DNA of 23,237 nucleotides from Pseudomonadota bacterium. Lineage in GTDB: Bacteria; Pseudomonadota; Alphaproteobacteria; UBA828; JAPUJA01. Position numbers and translations under genes: made by a program. Below are positions 13,158 to 20,693 of the stretch, in pieces; positions within the stretch are counted from its first letter, which is position 1; every line of letters starts with the position of its first letter. The notes beneath the pieces were generated by a model, which saw only the letters and a list, made by a program, of their open reading frames with translations, was not told where the DNA came from and did not search any database. The DNA lies in NCBI GenBank assembly GCA_027296525.1, contig JAPUJA010000180.1:1-23237 (forward strand), given 5' to 3'.

Positions 13158-14066
13158 ATGACTCCCAGAAAGATAAGCGACACCAAACACTTGCTCCGGA
13201 CGGCGGAGACCCTTTCCGAAGCCGTTCCCTTTATCAAGCGATTCGCGGGGAGCAACTTCGTGATCAAATATGGCGGCGCCGCCATGGGCGATGCGACGCT
13301 CGCGGCGAAATTCGCCCGCGACGTCGTGCTGCTCAAGCAGGTCGGCATCAACCCTGTCGTCGTGCATGGCGGCGGGCCGCAGATCGGCCAGATGCTCGAG
13401 CGGCTCAAGATCAAGAGCTCTTTTGTCGATGGGCTGCGCATCACCGATCGGGAGACCGTCGATATCGTCGAGATGGTTCTCTCCGGCTCAATCAACAAAC
13501 AGATCGTGAGCGCGATCAACGATGCGGGCGGACGCGCCGTCGGCATATCGGGCAAAGACGGCGGCTTGATCCAAGCCCACAAGGTGGAGCGGCGGCAGAG
13601 CCTGTCGGATTCAAACATCGAAAAGGTGCTCGATCTCGGCTTCGTCGGCCAGCCGGATGCGATTGACGCCGAAGTGCTCGACGTCTTCAACGAGTCGAAG
13701 ATCATCCCTGTGGTGGCGCCCATTGGCCGGGGCGCTGACGGCGAAACCTACAACATCAACGCGGATACGGCCGCGGGTGCGATCGCCTCGGCGATCGGCG
13801 CACGCAAACTCGTCATGCTGACCGACGTGGCCGGCGTGTTGGATGCGGATGGAAATTTGGTGAGCGAAATGACGCTCAGCGAGGCGCGCGAGCGCCTGGC
13901 GGACGGCAGCGTCACCGGAGGGATGATCCCCAAGCTCGAGACCTGCCTCGAGGCGATCGAACATTCGGTCGAGGCGGCCCATATCCTCGACGGGCGCATC
14001 CCCCATGTTCTGCTGCTCGAGATCTTTACGGTGCGTGGCGCCGGCACCAAGATCGTGTCCGCCTGA
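13158..14066 (+). CDS. argB: Acetylglutamate kinase
   Basis: The enzyme phosphorylates N-acetylglutamate, the second step of arginine synthesis, in the cytoplasm. The 302-residue chain has the amino-acid-kinase motifs: Lys37 in VIKYGGAAMG, the glycine-rich VVVHGGGPQIGQML, NADTAAGAIASAIGA, and GGMIPKLETCLEAI. The N-terminal helix (HLLRTAETLSEAVPFIKRF) is the element that builds the hexameric, arginine-inhibited form in related enzymes, so feedback inhibition by arginine is likely. The first glycine loop reads GGAAM where GGNAM is common. It ends the rpmH-led run and converges with the DUF2336 gene, 36 bp apart. Confidence 0.96.
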   Translation: MTPRKISDTKHLLRTAETLSEAVPFIKRFAGSNFVIKYGGAAMGDATLAAKFARDVVLLKQVGINPVVVHGGGPQIGQMLERLKIKSSFVDGLRITDRETVDIVEMVLSGSINKQIVSAINDAGGRAVGISGKDGGLIQAHKVERRQSLSDSNIEKVLDLGFVGQPDAIDAEVLDVFNESKIIPVVAPIGRGADGETYNINADTAAGAIASAIGARKLVMLTDVAGVLDADGNLVSEMTLSEARERLADGSVTGGMIPKLETCLEAIEHSVEAAHILDGRIPHVLLLEIFTVRGAGTKIVSA

Positions 14067-14102
14067 CACCGCGCGGACGGGTTCAGCCGATCCGAACGAC
14101 GC

Positions 14103-15425
14103 CTAGCGGGTCTTCGAGTAGAAGTCGGTGAAGAATTCGAGTTGACGCTCGAGTTCGGCCTCCGGGAAGGGATAATCCACCCCGTCCCTCGGATTGAGCA
14201 CCCTGGTGTGCGAAATCCGCGCCCCGCGCAGCTGAAGCTGGAGCGCGGTCCGCATCCTGAAACCAGCTTTCCAGGCGAGCGCGGTGACGACCCTGGGGTT
14301 TTGCGAATCCATCATGCGCTGCACCATGTCGCCGGAATAGTGGGTCTTGCCCACCAGCGCACGCAGCATGAAGTCGCGGTCATTCCCAGAAAGGGCCGTC
14401 AAGAACCTGTCGTCGTCGATGCCGGCGGCATCGAAGTTCTCATCGCGCGGCTTTTTCTTCCGGCTCTTTCCTGTCTTCCTCTTCTTCTCCTTTTTCTCCT
14501 TCTTTTGGGGGCCGAGCCGCTCGCCCACGGCCTTCGCAACCTTGCGTGAGGTATCGGCGTCGAGCTTGTGGCGAGCCTCCAATTTGGTGAGCAGCGACGC
14601 AGTGACGAACTGGGTGATCCGCTGCACGGCCGTCTGCGAGAGATGGGGGCGATCGACGAGGGGCGAATGCCACGAAGGTTTCTGTGGCGCCTGTTCGATG
14701 ATCTGATCGAGAGTTTCTTCGCGGATCTGCGCGCTCGAATTGGCGAGCAGGGTCGCCACCGCGGTCTCGTCTTGGGTGTGCACGATGGCATCGGCGACCG
14801 GCGCGCGCACGCCGTCACGCTTCGAAATAGCGCTCAGTGCCCCGCGCACGGGCTCGCTCTCGATGATCTCGAGCAAATCCTCGTCGGTGAGCAGCGGTGA
14901 GTACTGCAGCACGGGGCCGCAGACCGCGGTTTCGGCGTCACGGGCCAGACGGTTGATCAGCTCCTCGGGGATCGTGTCGAGATGTTTGACCTCTTCCGCG
15001 ACGATTTGACGAACCTGGGTGAGTTGATCCCGGGCCATGCGGTCGAGGATTTCGAACGTCAGCTTTTCGACCTGCGAGCGCTGTTCACGACTGAGCTGTG
15101 GCGCGAGCCGCGTGATCTTGCGTGCCAAATTGCAGCGCGCCTCGTCATCGGGATCCTCCACCAACAGCATGTCCGCGTGGCGTGGCGTCGATTCATTGAC
15201 GGCGATCGCGCGACGCACCTCGGGCGCCTCGTCCTCGGCGAGGAAATAGAGGACTTCGGGACGAATGTCGCTCCGCTCCGCAAGCTCGCGCCGGACCGCC
15301 GAGTCGCCGTCCCGTGCGAGTTGCTTCTGCTCGGCGTAGCTTAGCGCGGCCGGCTCGATGCTCGAGGACATCGGCGCGCTCTCAGCCCCCTTTTGAGTCG
15401 GATCAGCCACCCCTTTGCCTCTCAT
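14103..15425 (-). CDS. DUF2336 protein with Lys-rich linker
   Basis: The 440-residue protein matches what I know of DUF2336: an N-terminal run of short helical, HEAT-like units (RRELAERSDIRPEVLYFLA; EVRRAIAVNESTP; ARCNLARKI; EILDRMARDQLTQVRQIVAE), each with the family's E-x-x-P/A-x-V-R type pattern. Its biochemical role is unknown; helical repeats suggest protein binding. Residues 308-327 form a very Lys-rich linker (KKEKKEKKRK then KSRKKKPR), followed by a conserved C-terminal part with RDFMLRALV and the end FFTDFYSKTR. ATG 15425 overlaps the diguanylate cyclase gene by 23 bp; ATG 15371 is an alternative. It is the last gene of the EAL-GGDEF-DUF2336 set, so a role in c-di-GMP signalling is inferred from context. 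Confidence 0.85.
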   Translation of the reverse strand: MRGKGVADPTQKGAESAPMSSSIEPAALSYAEQKQLARDGDSAVRRELAERSDIRPEVLYFLAEDEAPEVRRAIAVNESTPRHADMLLVEDPDDEARCNLARKITRLAPQLSREQRSQVEKLTFEILDRMARDQLTQVRQIVAEEVKHLDTIPEELINRLARDAETAVCGPVLQYSPLLTDEDLLEIIESEPVRGALSAISKRDGVRAPVADAIVHTQDETAVATLLANSSAQIREETLDQIIEQAPQKPSWHSPLVDRPHLSQTAVQRITQFVTASLLTKLEARHKLDADTSRKVAKAVGERLGPQKKEKKEKKRKTGKSRKKKPRDENFDAAGIDDDRFLTALSGNDRDFMLRALVGKTHYSGDMVQRMMDSQNPRVVTALAWKAGFRMRTALQLQLRGARISHTRVLNPRDGVDYPFPEAELERQLEFFTDFYSKTR

Positions 15426-17163
15426 CCTGTGACCCGGCGCCGTTCAGCGATATTACATAGCCGCTTTTCCGCTGCTTCTTTATGTCATACATGGCGTGAT
15501 CGGCGCGAACGAGCATCTCGTCCAACGTTTCGGGATTGTCGGGATCGAACATCGCGACGCCGACCGAAAGCCCGAGCGGACGATTGGGATCGCCGGAGAA
15601 TCGCGTAAGCTCCTTGTGAAGCCCGGCCAAGGCCGCCGCTCTCAATTCAGTCTCGGAGATCGTCATCTTATCGAACCAGATGGCGAACTCGTCACCCCCC
15701 AGCCGTGCGATGGGATCGTTCAGGCGCGTGTGCTCACGAAGTAAGGATGCCAGCATTTGGAGCGCGGCGTCGCCTTGCTTGTGTCCCAAGTTGTCATTGA
15801 CCGCCTTGAAATTGTTGAGATCGATGAAAATGAGCGCAGCCCCCTGTCTCCTCCGACAGGCGTTGGCTATATGCAACTCGATCTGCTCGGCGAAAGCCCG
15901 GCGATTGAGGAGCCCGGTCAGACTGTCGGTGCGGGAGAGTTTGAGGAGCGTCTCCTGACTCGCGATTTGCTCGATGGCGATTCCCAGCTGCTCGGCGATA
16001 CCGGCAAGCAAACTTTCATCATCTTCGTTGTAGGCGCCCGCGTCGCCATCACGCGCCACGCAGATCGCACCATTGATGCTTTCCTGATAGCGGGTCGCGC
16101 AAACCTTGATCACGAGGTCGGCGACGCGCTCGGGCGGCGACGCTTCGTTCGAGAGGCTCTGGCGCACGATCTCGTGGATATCGCCGGGGTCCACGGAGTC
16201 CCGACCGGTCACGTGCTCTGCGGTGCAGGCGACCGTTTCATCGTCGTGGACGCGGTAGATCCAGCAATAGGGCGTGCCGAGCCCTCCGGCGGTCGCGCGG
16301 GCCGCGGTGCGCAAGAGCGTCTGCGGCTCGACCTCGTCACGGATCGTGCGGACGATGTCGGAGAGCAATCGTTCGCGGGCCTGGGCGCGCGCCAGCGCGG
16401 CGTCGCGCCGGCGCTCCTCGGTGACGTCGCGGCAAACCCCGCGCGCGCCGAGCCACTCGCCGGCCCCGGTGGTGAGCGGCACACAGGACACGACGAGGGT
16501 GATCCGCTCGCCGTTCGCGCGCGCGAGCGAAATCTCGACCCGCTCGAGGGGCTCCTGGGCCTCGAACGGCCAGACGGCGTCCCCATCGGCGTCCTCGGGT
16601 TGGAACGAACGCGCGGACCGGCCGATCAGCTCGGCCGCCGGCAGGCCGAGAGCGCCACGGGTGGAAACGAAGACGAAGCAGCCCTCGGCGTCGGTCTCCC
16701 AGACGAAATCCGTGGAACACTCGACGAGGTCCTTATAGCGGCTGCGCGATTCGACGAGCACATGGCGGAGGTTTTCCTGCAATGTGACGTCCGCACCGAC
16801 GATCATCACGCCCTCGGATATCCCGTCGTCCCCACCAAACGGCATCACCGTGAGATTGAGACGCACGGCCTTTTCGCCCTCTCCGAGGATGATCCCGCCC
16901 GACTGAACCTGGTCGCTCTCGATGGCGCTTGCCACGAGGGCATCGAGCGCGCCGGACCCGCCCGCCTCCAAGAGCTCGGCAACAGACCTACCCGCCTCGT
17001 TGGCGCCGAGCGTCCGGCCTCGCCGATCCGCCACGACGACGGGGCCCGGATAGCGCGCGAGCAACGTGCCCGCGAGCGACGACCAGATACCGTCGGCCCC
17101 CGCGGGAGCCGTGGATGGTCTTTTCTGGATCGCCGTCTTGGCCATTGCCTTCTCTACCGCCAT
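15403..17163 (-). CDS. Diguanylate cyclase, PAS-PAS-GAF-GGDEF
   Basis: The 586-residue cytoplasmic protein (no TM segment) should make c-di-GMP from two GTP. Domain order is PAS-like (about 27-127), PAS (about 137-252, ending in GARGVCRDVTEER as in a PAC motif), GAF-like (about 257-402) and GGDEF (about 409-572). The catalytic loop is intact, ARLGGDEFAIWF (GGDEF at 489-493), as is the metal site FIDLNNFKAVND. An RxxD inhibitory site, RLND at 480-483, lies five residues before GGDEF, so product inhibition is expected. I start at ATG 17163, which overlaps the EAL gene stop by 10 bp; starts at 17232 and 17145 are possible. The ligands sensed by PAS and GAF are unknown. Confidence 0.9.
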   Translation of the reverse strand: MAVEKAMAKTAIQKRPSTAPAGADGIWSSLAGTLLARYPGPVVVADRRGRTLGANEAGRSVAELLEAGGSGALDALVASAIESDQVQSGGIILGEGEKAVRLNLTVMPFGGDDGISEGVMIVGADVTLQENLRHVLVESRSRYKDLVECSTDFVWETDAEGCFVFVSTRGALGLPAAELIGRSARSFQPEDADGDAVWPFEAQEPLERVEISLARANGERITLVVSCVPLTTGAGEWLGARGVCRDVTEERRRDAALARAQARERLLSDIVRTIRDEVEPQTLLRTAARATAGGLGTPYCWIYRVHDDETVACTAEHVTGRDSVDPGDIHEIVRQSLSNEASPPERVADLVIKVCATRYQESINGAICVARDGDAGAYNEDDESLLAGIAEQLGIAIEQIASQETLLKLSRTDSLTGLLNRRAFAEQIELHIANACRRRQGAALIFIDLNNFKAVNDNLGHKQGDAALQMLASLLREHTRLNDPIARLGGDEFAIWFDKMTISETELRAAALAGLHKELTRFSGDPNRPLGLSVGVAMFDPDNPETLDEMLVRADHAMYDIKKQRKSGYVISLNGAGSQDERQRGG

Positions 17164-18929
17164 CTCCGCCGCATCTTGCTTGGATCCCGGGCGAACCGAG
17201 CCGGCTTGTCCCCGGGCTTTGCCATACGGCATAAACTCGGAGTGGAGGTATCGGGTTTGCCAAAGAGATGGCCCTGCCCGAAATCGATTCCGACCTCCTG
17301 GAGAAGCCGAGCCGTGTCTTCATCTTCGATCATCTCGCCGATGGTCGAGACGCCCAGCTCGCCACACAGCGTCACGATACATTTCAGGAAAGATCGTCCG
17401 TATTTGGTGGAAGTCGCTCCGCGCACATGACTGCCATCGATCTTCACGTAGTCGACCCGCAAAGAGCGCAGATATTCGAATGCCGCCGCGCCGGATCCGA
17501 AATCGTCGAGGCAGACCATGTGGCCGCGTCCGCGCAGCTTTTGAAGGACAGCGTTGACCCCGGCGAGATCCGCGATTTCGACCGACTCCGTCACCTCGAA
17601 GAGCAGACGATCCGGCGCGAAGGCTCCCCTTCCGATCAGCTTCAGAAAATCGTCGACGAAGGGCGCTTCGCCGAGCGAGCGCCCCGACAGATTGACGGCG
17701 ATCGAAAGCTTGTCGTCCGATGCGCTGTTCGACGTCAAGATATCGACCGCGCGCCGGCAGACCGCCATATCCAAATCGGCGATCAAGCCGACATCCTCGG
17801 CGAGCGTGATGAACTCAAACGGGGATTGATCCCGGGCTTGACCGATATTGCGCAGGAGCACTTCGTAATGGTGTACGGCGCGCCCATCGAGCGCGACGAT
17901 CGGCTGATACGCGAAGTCAAAGCTTCCCGAAGCGATCGTCGACTTGACGGCGTTCACTCGTTGCACCGTTTCCTCGAGCATCTGCTCACAGCCCGCCGAA
18001 AGGGCCGAAACCGAAAACTCGCCCTTCTGGCTCTCGCAGAACTTGTTCATCGTGTAGACGAGGGCACGCGCGGTTTCTTCCTCGCTCAAATCTGCGCCAT
18101 CGAGCGCAACCGTATTGGTGGCGATCGAGAAGTTTGCCGCGGCGGGCGTCATGCCGTGCACGGATTCTTCGAGTTTCTCGGAGAAATCCGCCACATCGAG
18201 GGTCGGGCGGTGGACGATACCGTATTTGTCGCCATCGATGCGCCCGGCCGAATCATGGCCGACCGATTTCGCCCGCTGGGTCTCGCCGATGGTCACCATG
18301 AACGACTCGGCGACCTGCTCGTCGATCTGTGAGCGGATGGTGTCGAAATCAGAGAGGTCCAGCAGGGTGAGCTGGTAGTCCTCGCCGAGCGCGCGGCCCT
18401 GCTCCAGCCGCGCCTGGGCGGCCTCGGAGAAGGCCTCCTTCTCGAACAGTCCGGTCGCCCGGTCGCGCTCGGGCAAGCCACCGGACGGCGCGCGCTTCAC
18501 CGAGGCGCTCAAGGACAGGTAGAGATGGTTGTCGAGGTCCGGAACGAAGCGCCCCGAGACGAGGAGCCGCCGGGCACCGCTCGATCCACCCATGAGATGA
18601 AGCTCGACCGGTTCGACGCGCCGGCTTGAGCGAATCGTCTCGATCAGGTCGCGCAAGACGCTCCGATCCTCTGGCACGACGAGTTCCGAGGCGGGCGTGC
18701 CGATGAGATCTTCGGGGAGCCGCCCGATCAGCCGTTTCACCGCGCCCGCCGCGAAACAGATCGAGGTCGCCTCATCGAGCTCGAGCAGGAGATCGGCGGA
18801 GGCGAAGGCGAAGGCGACGAAGCGGTCCCGCTCCGCGCGTATGCTGGCCTCGCTCGAGCTTACCGTCGACATCGCGCGAATTCGGCTATCCCACAGGGCT
18901 TCATCGGTCGGTCGGGACCCTTCGACCAT
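17154..18929 (-). CDS. EAL-domain c-di-GMP phosphodiesterase with PAS and degenerate GGDEF
   Basis: The 591-residue cytoplasmic protein has a PAS-like N-terminus (about 34-140), a degenerate GGDEF (DGDKY at 232-236, so no cyclase activity expected) and a C-terminal EAL domain (about 335-570). The EAL metal and catalytic residues appear present: Glu356 in YEVLLR (EVL instead of EAL), Asn413 in VNLS, Glu445 in FEVTES, Asp475-Asp476 in DDFGSG, Lys496 in VKID, Glu532 in GEMIE and Gln552 in FGQGHLFGKP. Hydrolysis of c-di-GMP to pGpG is therefore likely. I start at ATG 18929; the frame is open to 19019 (TTG), and ATG 18872 is another option. It heads the three-gene minus-strand block, with a CtrA-like site 62 bp upstream. 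Confidence 0.88.
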   Translation of the reverse strand: MVEGSRPTDEALWDSRIRAMSTVSSSEASIRAERDRFVAFAFASADLLLELDEATSICFAAGAVKRLIGRLPEDLIGTPASELVVPEDRSVLRDLIETIRSSRRVEPVELHLMGGSSGARRLLVSGRFVPDLDNHLYLSLSASVKRAPSGGLPERDRATGLFEKEAFSEAAQARLEQGRALGEDYQLTLLDLSDFDTIRSQIDEQVAESFMVTIGETQRAKSVGHDSAGRIDGDKYGIVHRPTLDVADFSEKLEESVHGMTPAAANFSIATNTVALDGADLSEEETARALVYTMNKFCESQKGEFSVSALSAGCEQMLEETVQRVNAVKSTIASGSFDFAYQPIVALDGRAVHHYEVLLRNIGQARDQSPFEFITLAEDVGLIADLDMAVCRRAVDILTSNSASDDKLSIAVNLSGRSLGEAPFVDDFLKLIGRGAFAPDRLLFEVTESVEIADLAGVNAVLQKLRGRGHMVCLDDFGSGAAAFEYLRSLRVDYVKIDGSHVRGATSTKYGRSFLKCIVTLCGELGVSTIGEMIEDEDTARLLQEVGIDFGQGHLFGKPDTSTPSLCRMAKPGDKPARFARDPSKMRRRWR

Positions 18930-18990
18930 AGGCTGACCATAGGGCCAGGCTAAGGGCGGCGCTTGGGCGCCCAAGCTAGGCGTCCGCTGA

Positions 18991-19006
18991 TTAAGAAACG
19001 GTTTAC
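18991..19006 (+). promoter_or_regulatory. Near-consensus CtrA-like site in the EAL/HAD divergent spacer
   Basis: The sequence is TTAA, seven bases (GAAACGG), TTTAC, one mismatch from TTAA-N7-TTAAC. It lies between the divergent EAL (minus) and HAD (plus) genes, about 62 bp from the chosen EAL start. AT-rich in a GC-rich area. It is weaker than the 5993 site; binding is inferred. Confidence 0.35.
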
Positions 19007-19065
19007 TAATTTCGCTCAAAAGGGGTCCCGTTGCAGGCCCCTCCGGGAACCTCTACCTTTGCCCC

Positions 19066-19770
19066 ATGGCCACCGTGAAAGCGGCCCCCGTGAAAGCCCC
19101 GAATCCGCTGGATCCCGCCGAAATCGAGGTCTGGATCTTCGATCTCGACAACACGCTCTATCCGGCCGACTGCCGCCTGTTCGAACAGGTCGACCGGCGG
19201 ATCGGCCTGTTCATCGCCGATTTCCTGAAGGTGGAGCCGAACGAGGCCCGCCGCATCCAGAAGCAGTATTTCCGCGACCACGGCACCACCCTCTCGGGCC
19301 TCATGGCAAACCATGGGGTCGATCCCGAGGCGTTCCTCGAATATGTCCACGACATCGACATGTCGCCCGTGAAGCCGTCCGAGTCCCTCCCTCGGCTGCT
19401 CGGCCGACTCGAGGGCCTCAAGATCATCTTCACGAACGGCTCGGCGGGCCATGCGGAGCGGGTAATGGCGCGGCTCGGGGTGAGCGACCATTTCGACGCC
19501 GTCTTCGATATCGCGGCCGCCGCCTATGTCCCCAAGCCCCGGCGCGAGACCTATCGGAGGCTGATCGATCGCCATGAAATCGAGCCGCGCAGCGCCGTCA
19601 TCATCGACGACATCGCCGAAAACCTTCTTCCGGCGGCGGAGCTCGGCATGACGACGGTCTGGATCCGCTCGGATCTCGCCTGGGCCCAGCCGGGTGAGAG
19701 CGACGATCACATCCATCTCGTGGCGGATGATCTCGTCTCCTGGCTCGAGTCGGTGATCGAGCGCAGTTGA
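19066..19770 (+). CDS. HAD-superfamily hydrolase, pyrimidine 5'-nucleotidase type
   Basis: The 234-residue protein is a HAD phosphatase of the SDT1/pyrimidine 5'-nucleotidase branch. Motif I is DLDNTLYP (about residues 26-33) with the nucleophile and acid Asp pair; the Y after TL is typical of this branch. Motif II is FTNGS, motif III Lys in VPKPRRETY, and motif IV IIDDIAENL. The helical cap lies at about 40-105. It likely dephosphorylates nucleoside monophosphates or similar small phosphates; substrate cannot be read from sequence. In related genomes this gene sits near argB and dapD (my recollection), and here it precedes dapD by 59 bp on the same strand. Confidence 0.88.
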   Translation: MATVKAAPVKAPNPLDPAEIEVWIFDLDNTLYPADCRLFEQVDRRIGLFIADFLKVEPNEARRIQKQYFRDHGTTLSGLMANHGVDPEAFLEYVHDIDMSPVKPSESLPRLLGRLEGLKIIFTNGSAGHAERVMARLGVSDHFDAVFDIAAAAYVPKPRRETYRRLIDRHEIEPRSAVIIDDIAENLLPAAELGMTTVWIRSDLAWAQPGESDDHIHLVADDLVSWLESVIERS

Positions 19771-19829
19771 CAGCCCGCGCGACGGTGCCGACTATGCGCG
19801 CCGTTTGAGACGAGGAAAACGCCGCCGAC

Positions 19830-20690
19830 ATGACAAGCGCCGACATGACGAGCACCAAGCTCGAAGCGACAATCGACGCCGCCTGGGAAGAGCGCAAGAC
19901 GCTCACGCCCACGACCGAGGGAGCGGTCCGCGCTGCGGTCGGGCAGGCGCTCGACCGGCTCGACGCGGGCACCCTGCGCGTCGCCGAAAAGGAGGCGGGC
20001 GGCTGGCGGATCAATCAGTGGCTCAAGAAAGCGGTCCTGCTCTCCTTCCGCCTCCACGACATGGCGCCGATCGCGGGCGGCCCCGGAGGCGAGGCCCCCT
20101 GGTTCGACAAGGTGCCCTCCAAATTCGCGGGCTGGAGCGAGGAGAAATTCCGGAGCGCCGGTTTTCGCGCCGTCCCGACCTGCGTCGTGCGGCACTCCGC
20201 TTTCATCGCGCCGGGCGTCGTGCTCATGCCCTGTTTCGTCAATCTCGGCGCCCATGTCGAGAGCGGCACGATGATCGACACCTGGGCAACGGTCGGAAGC
20301 TGCGCCCAGATCGGGCGAAACTGTCACATCTCGGGCGGCGCCGGGATCGGCGGCGTGCTCGAGCCCCTTCAGGCCAATCCGGTCATCATCGAGGACGAGG
20401 TCTTCATCGGCGCGCGCAGCGAGGTGGCCGAAGGCGTGATCGTCGAGACCGGCGCCGTGCTCTCGATGGGGGTCTATATCGGCGCCTCCACCAAGATCAT
20501 CGACCGGGCGACGGGCGAGGTTCACTACGCCCGGGTGCCGGCCTACTCGGTGGTGGTGCCCGGCAGCCTGCCGGGCCGGCCCTTGCCCGACGGCCGTCCG
20601 GGGCCCAGCCTCTATTGCGCGGTCATCGTGAAACGGGTGGACGCCAAGACCCGCGCCAAGACCTCGATCAACGAACTCCTGCGGGACTGA
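19830..20690 (+). CDS. dapD: 2,3,4,5-tetrahydropyridine-2,6-dicarboxylate N-succinyltransferase
   Basis: The enzyme transfers succinyl from succinyl-CoA to tetrahydrodipicolinate, the first step of the succinylase branch to meso-diaminopimelate and lysine. The 286-residue length is normal. An N-terminal helical domain (about 1-100, GWRINQWLKKAVLLSFRL is characteristic) leads into a left-handed beta-helix of hexapeptide repeats (about 110-250), with GTMIDTWATVGSCAQIG, HISGGAGIGGVLEP and EDEVFIGARSEVAEG. It acts as a cytoplasmic trimer (family knowledge). ATG 19830 is preceded by GAGGAAAA at about 12 nt; an in-frame ATG at 19845 is an alternative. dapE starts 3 bp after the stop. Confidence 0.97.
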   Translation: MTSADMTSTKLEATIDAAWEERKTLTPTTEGAVRAAVGQALDRLDAGTLRVAEKEAGGWRINQWLKKAVLLSFRLHDMAPIAGGPGGEAPWFDKVPSKFAGWSEEKFRSAGFRAVPTCVVRHSAFIAPGVVLMPCFVNLGAHVESGTMIDTWATVGSCAQIGRNCHISGGAGIGGVLEPLQANPVIIEDEVFIGARSEVAEGVIVETGAVLSMGVYIGASTKIIDRATGEVHYARVPAYSVVVPGSLPGRPLPDGRPGPSLYCAVIVKRVDAKTRAKTSINELLRD

Positions 20691-20693
20691 TCC

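Noticed and set aside
14067..14102. Terminator between argB and the DUF2336 gene
   Set aside because: Only a 4-bp GTTC/GAAC stem with a large loop is visible and no T-run, so I did not call it.
15757..17430. 557-residue plus-strand frame opposite the GGDEF gene
   Set aside because: Shadow of a gene whose PAS, GAF and GGDEF motifs are clear on the other strand.
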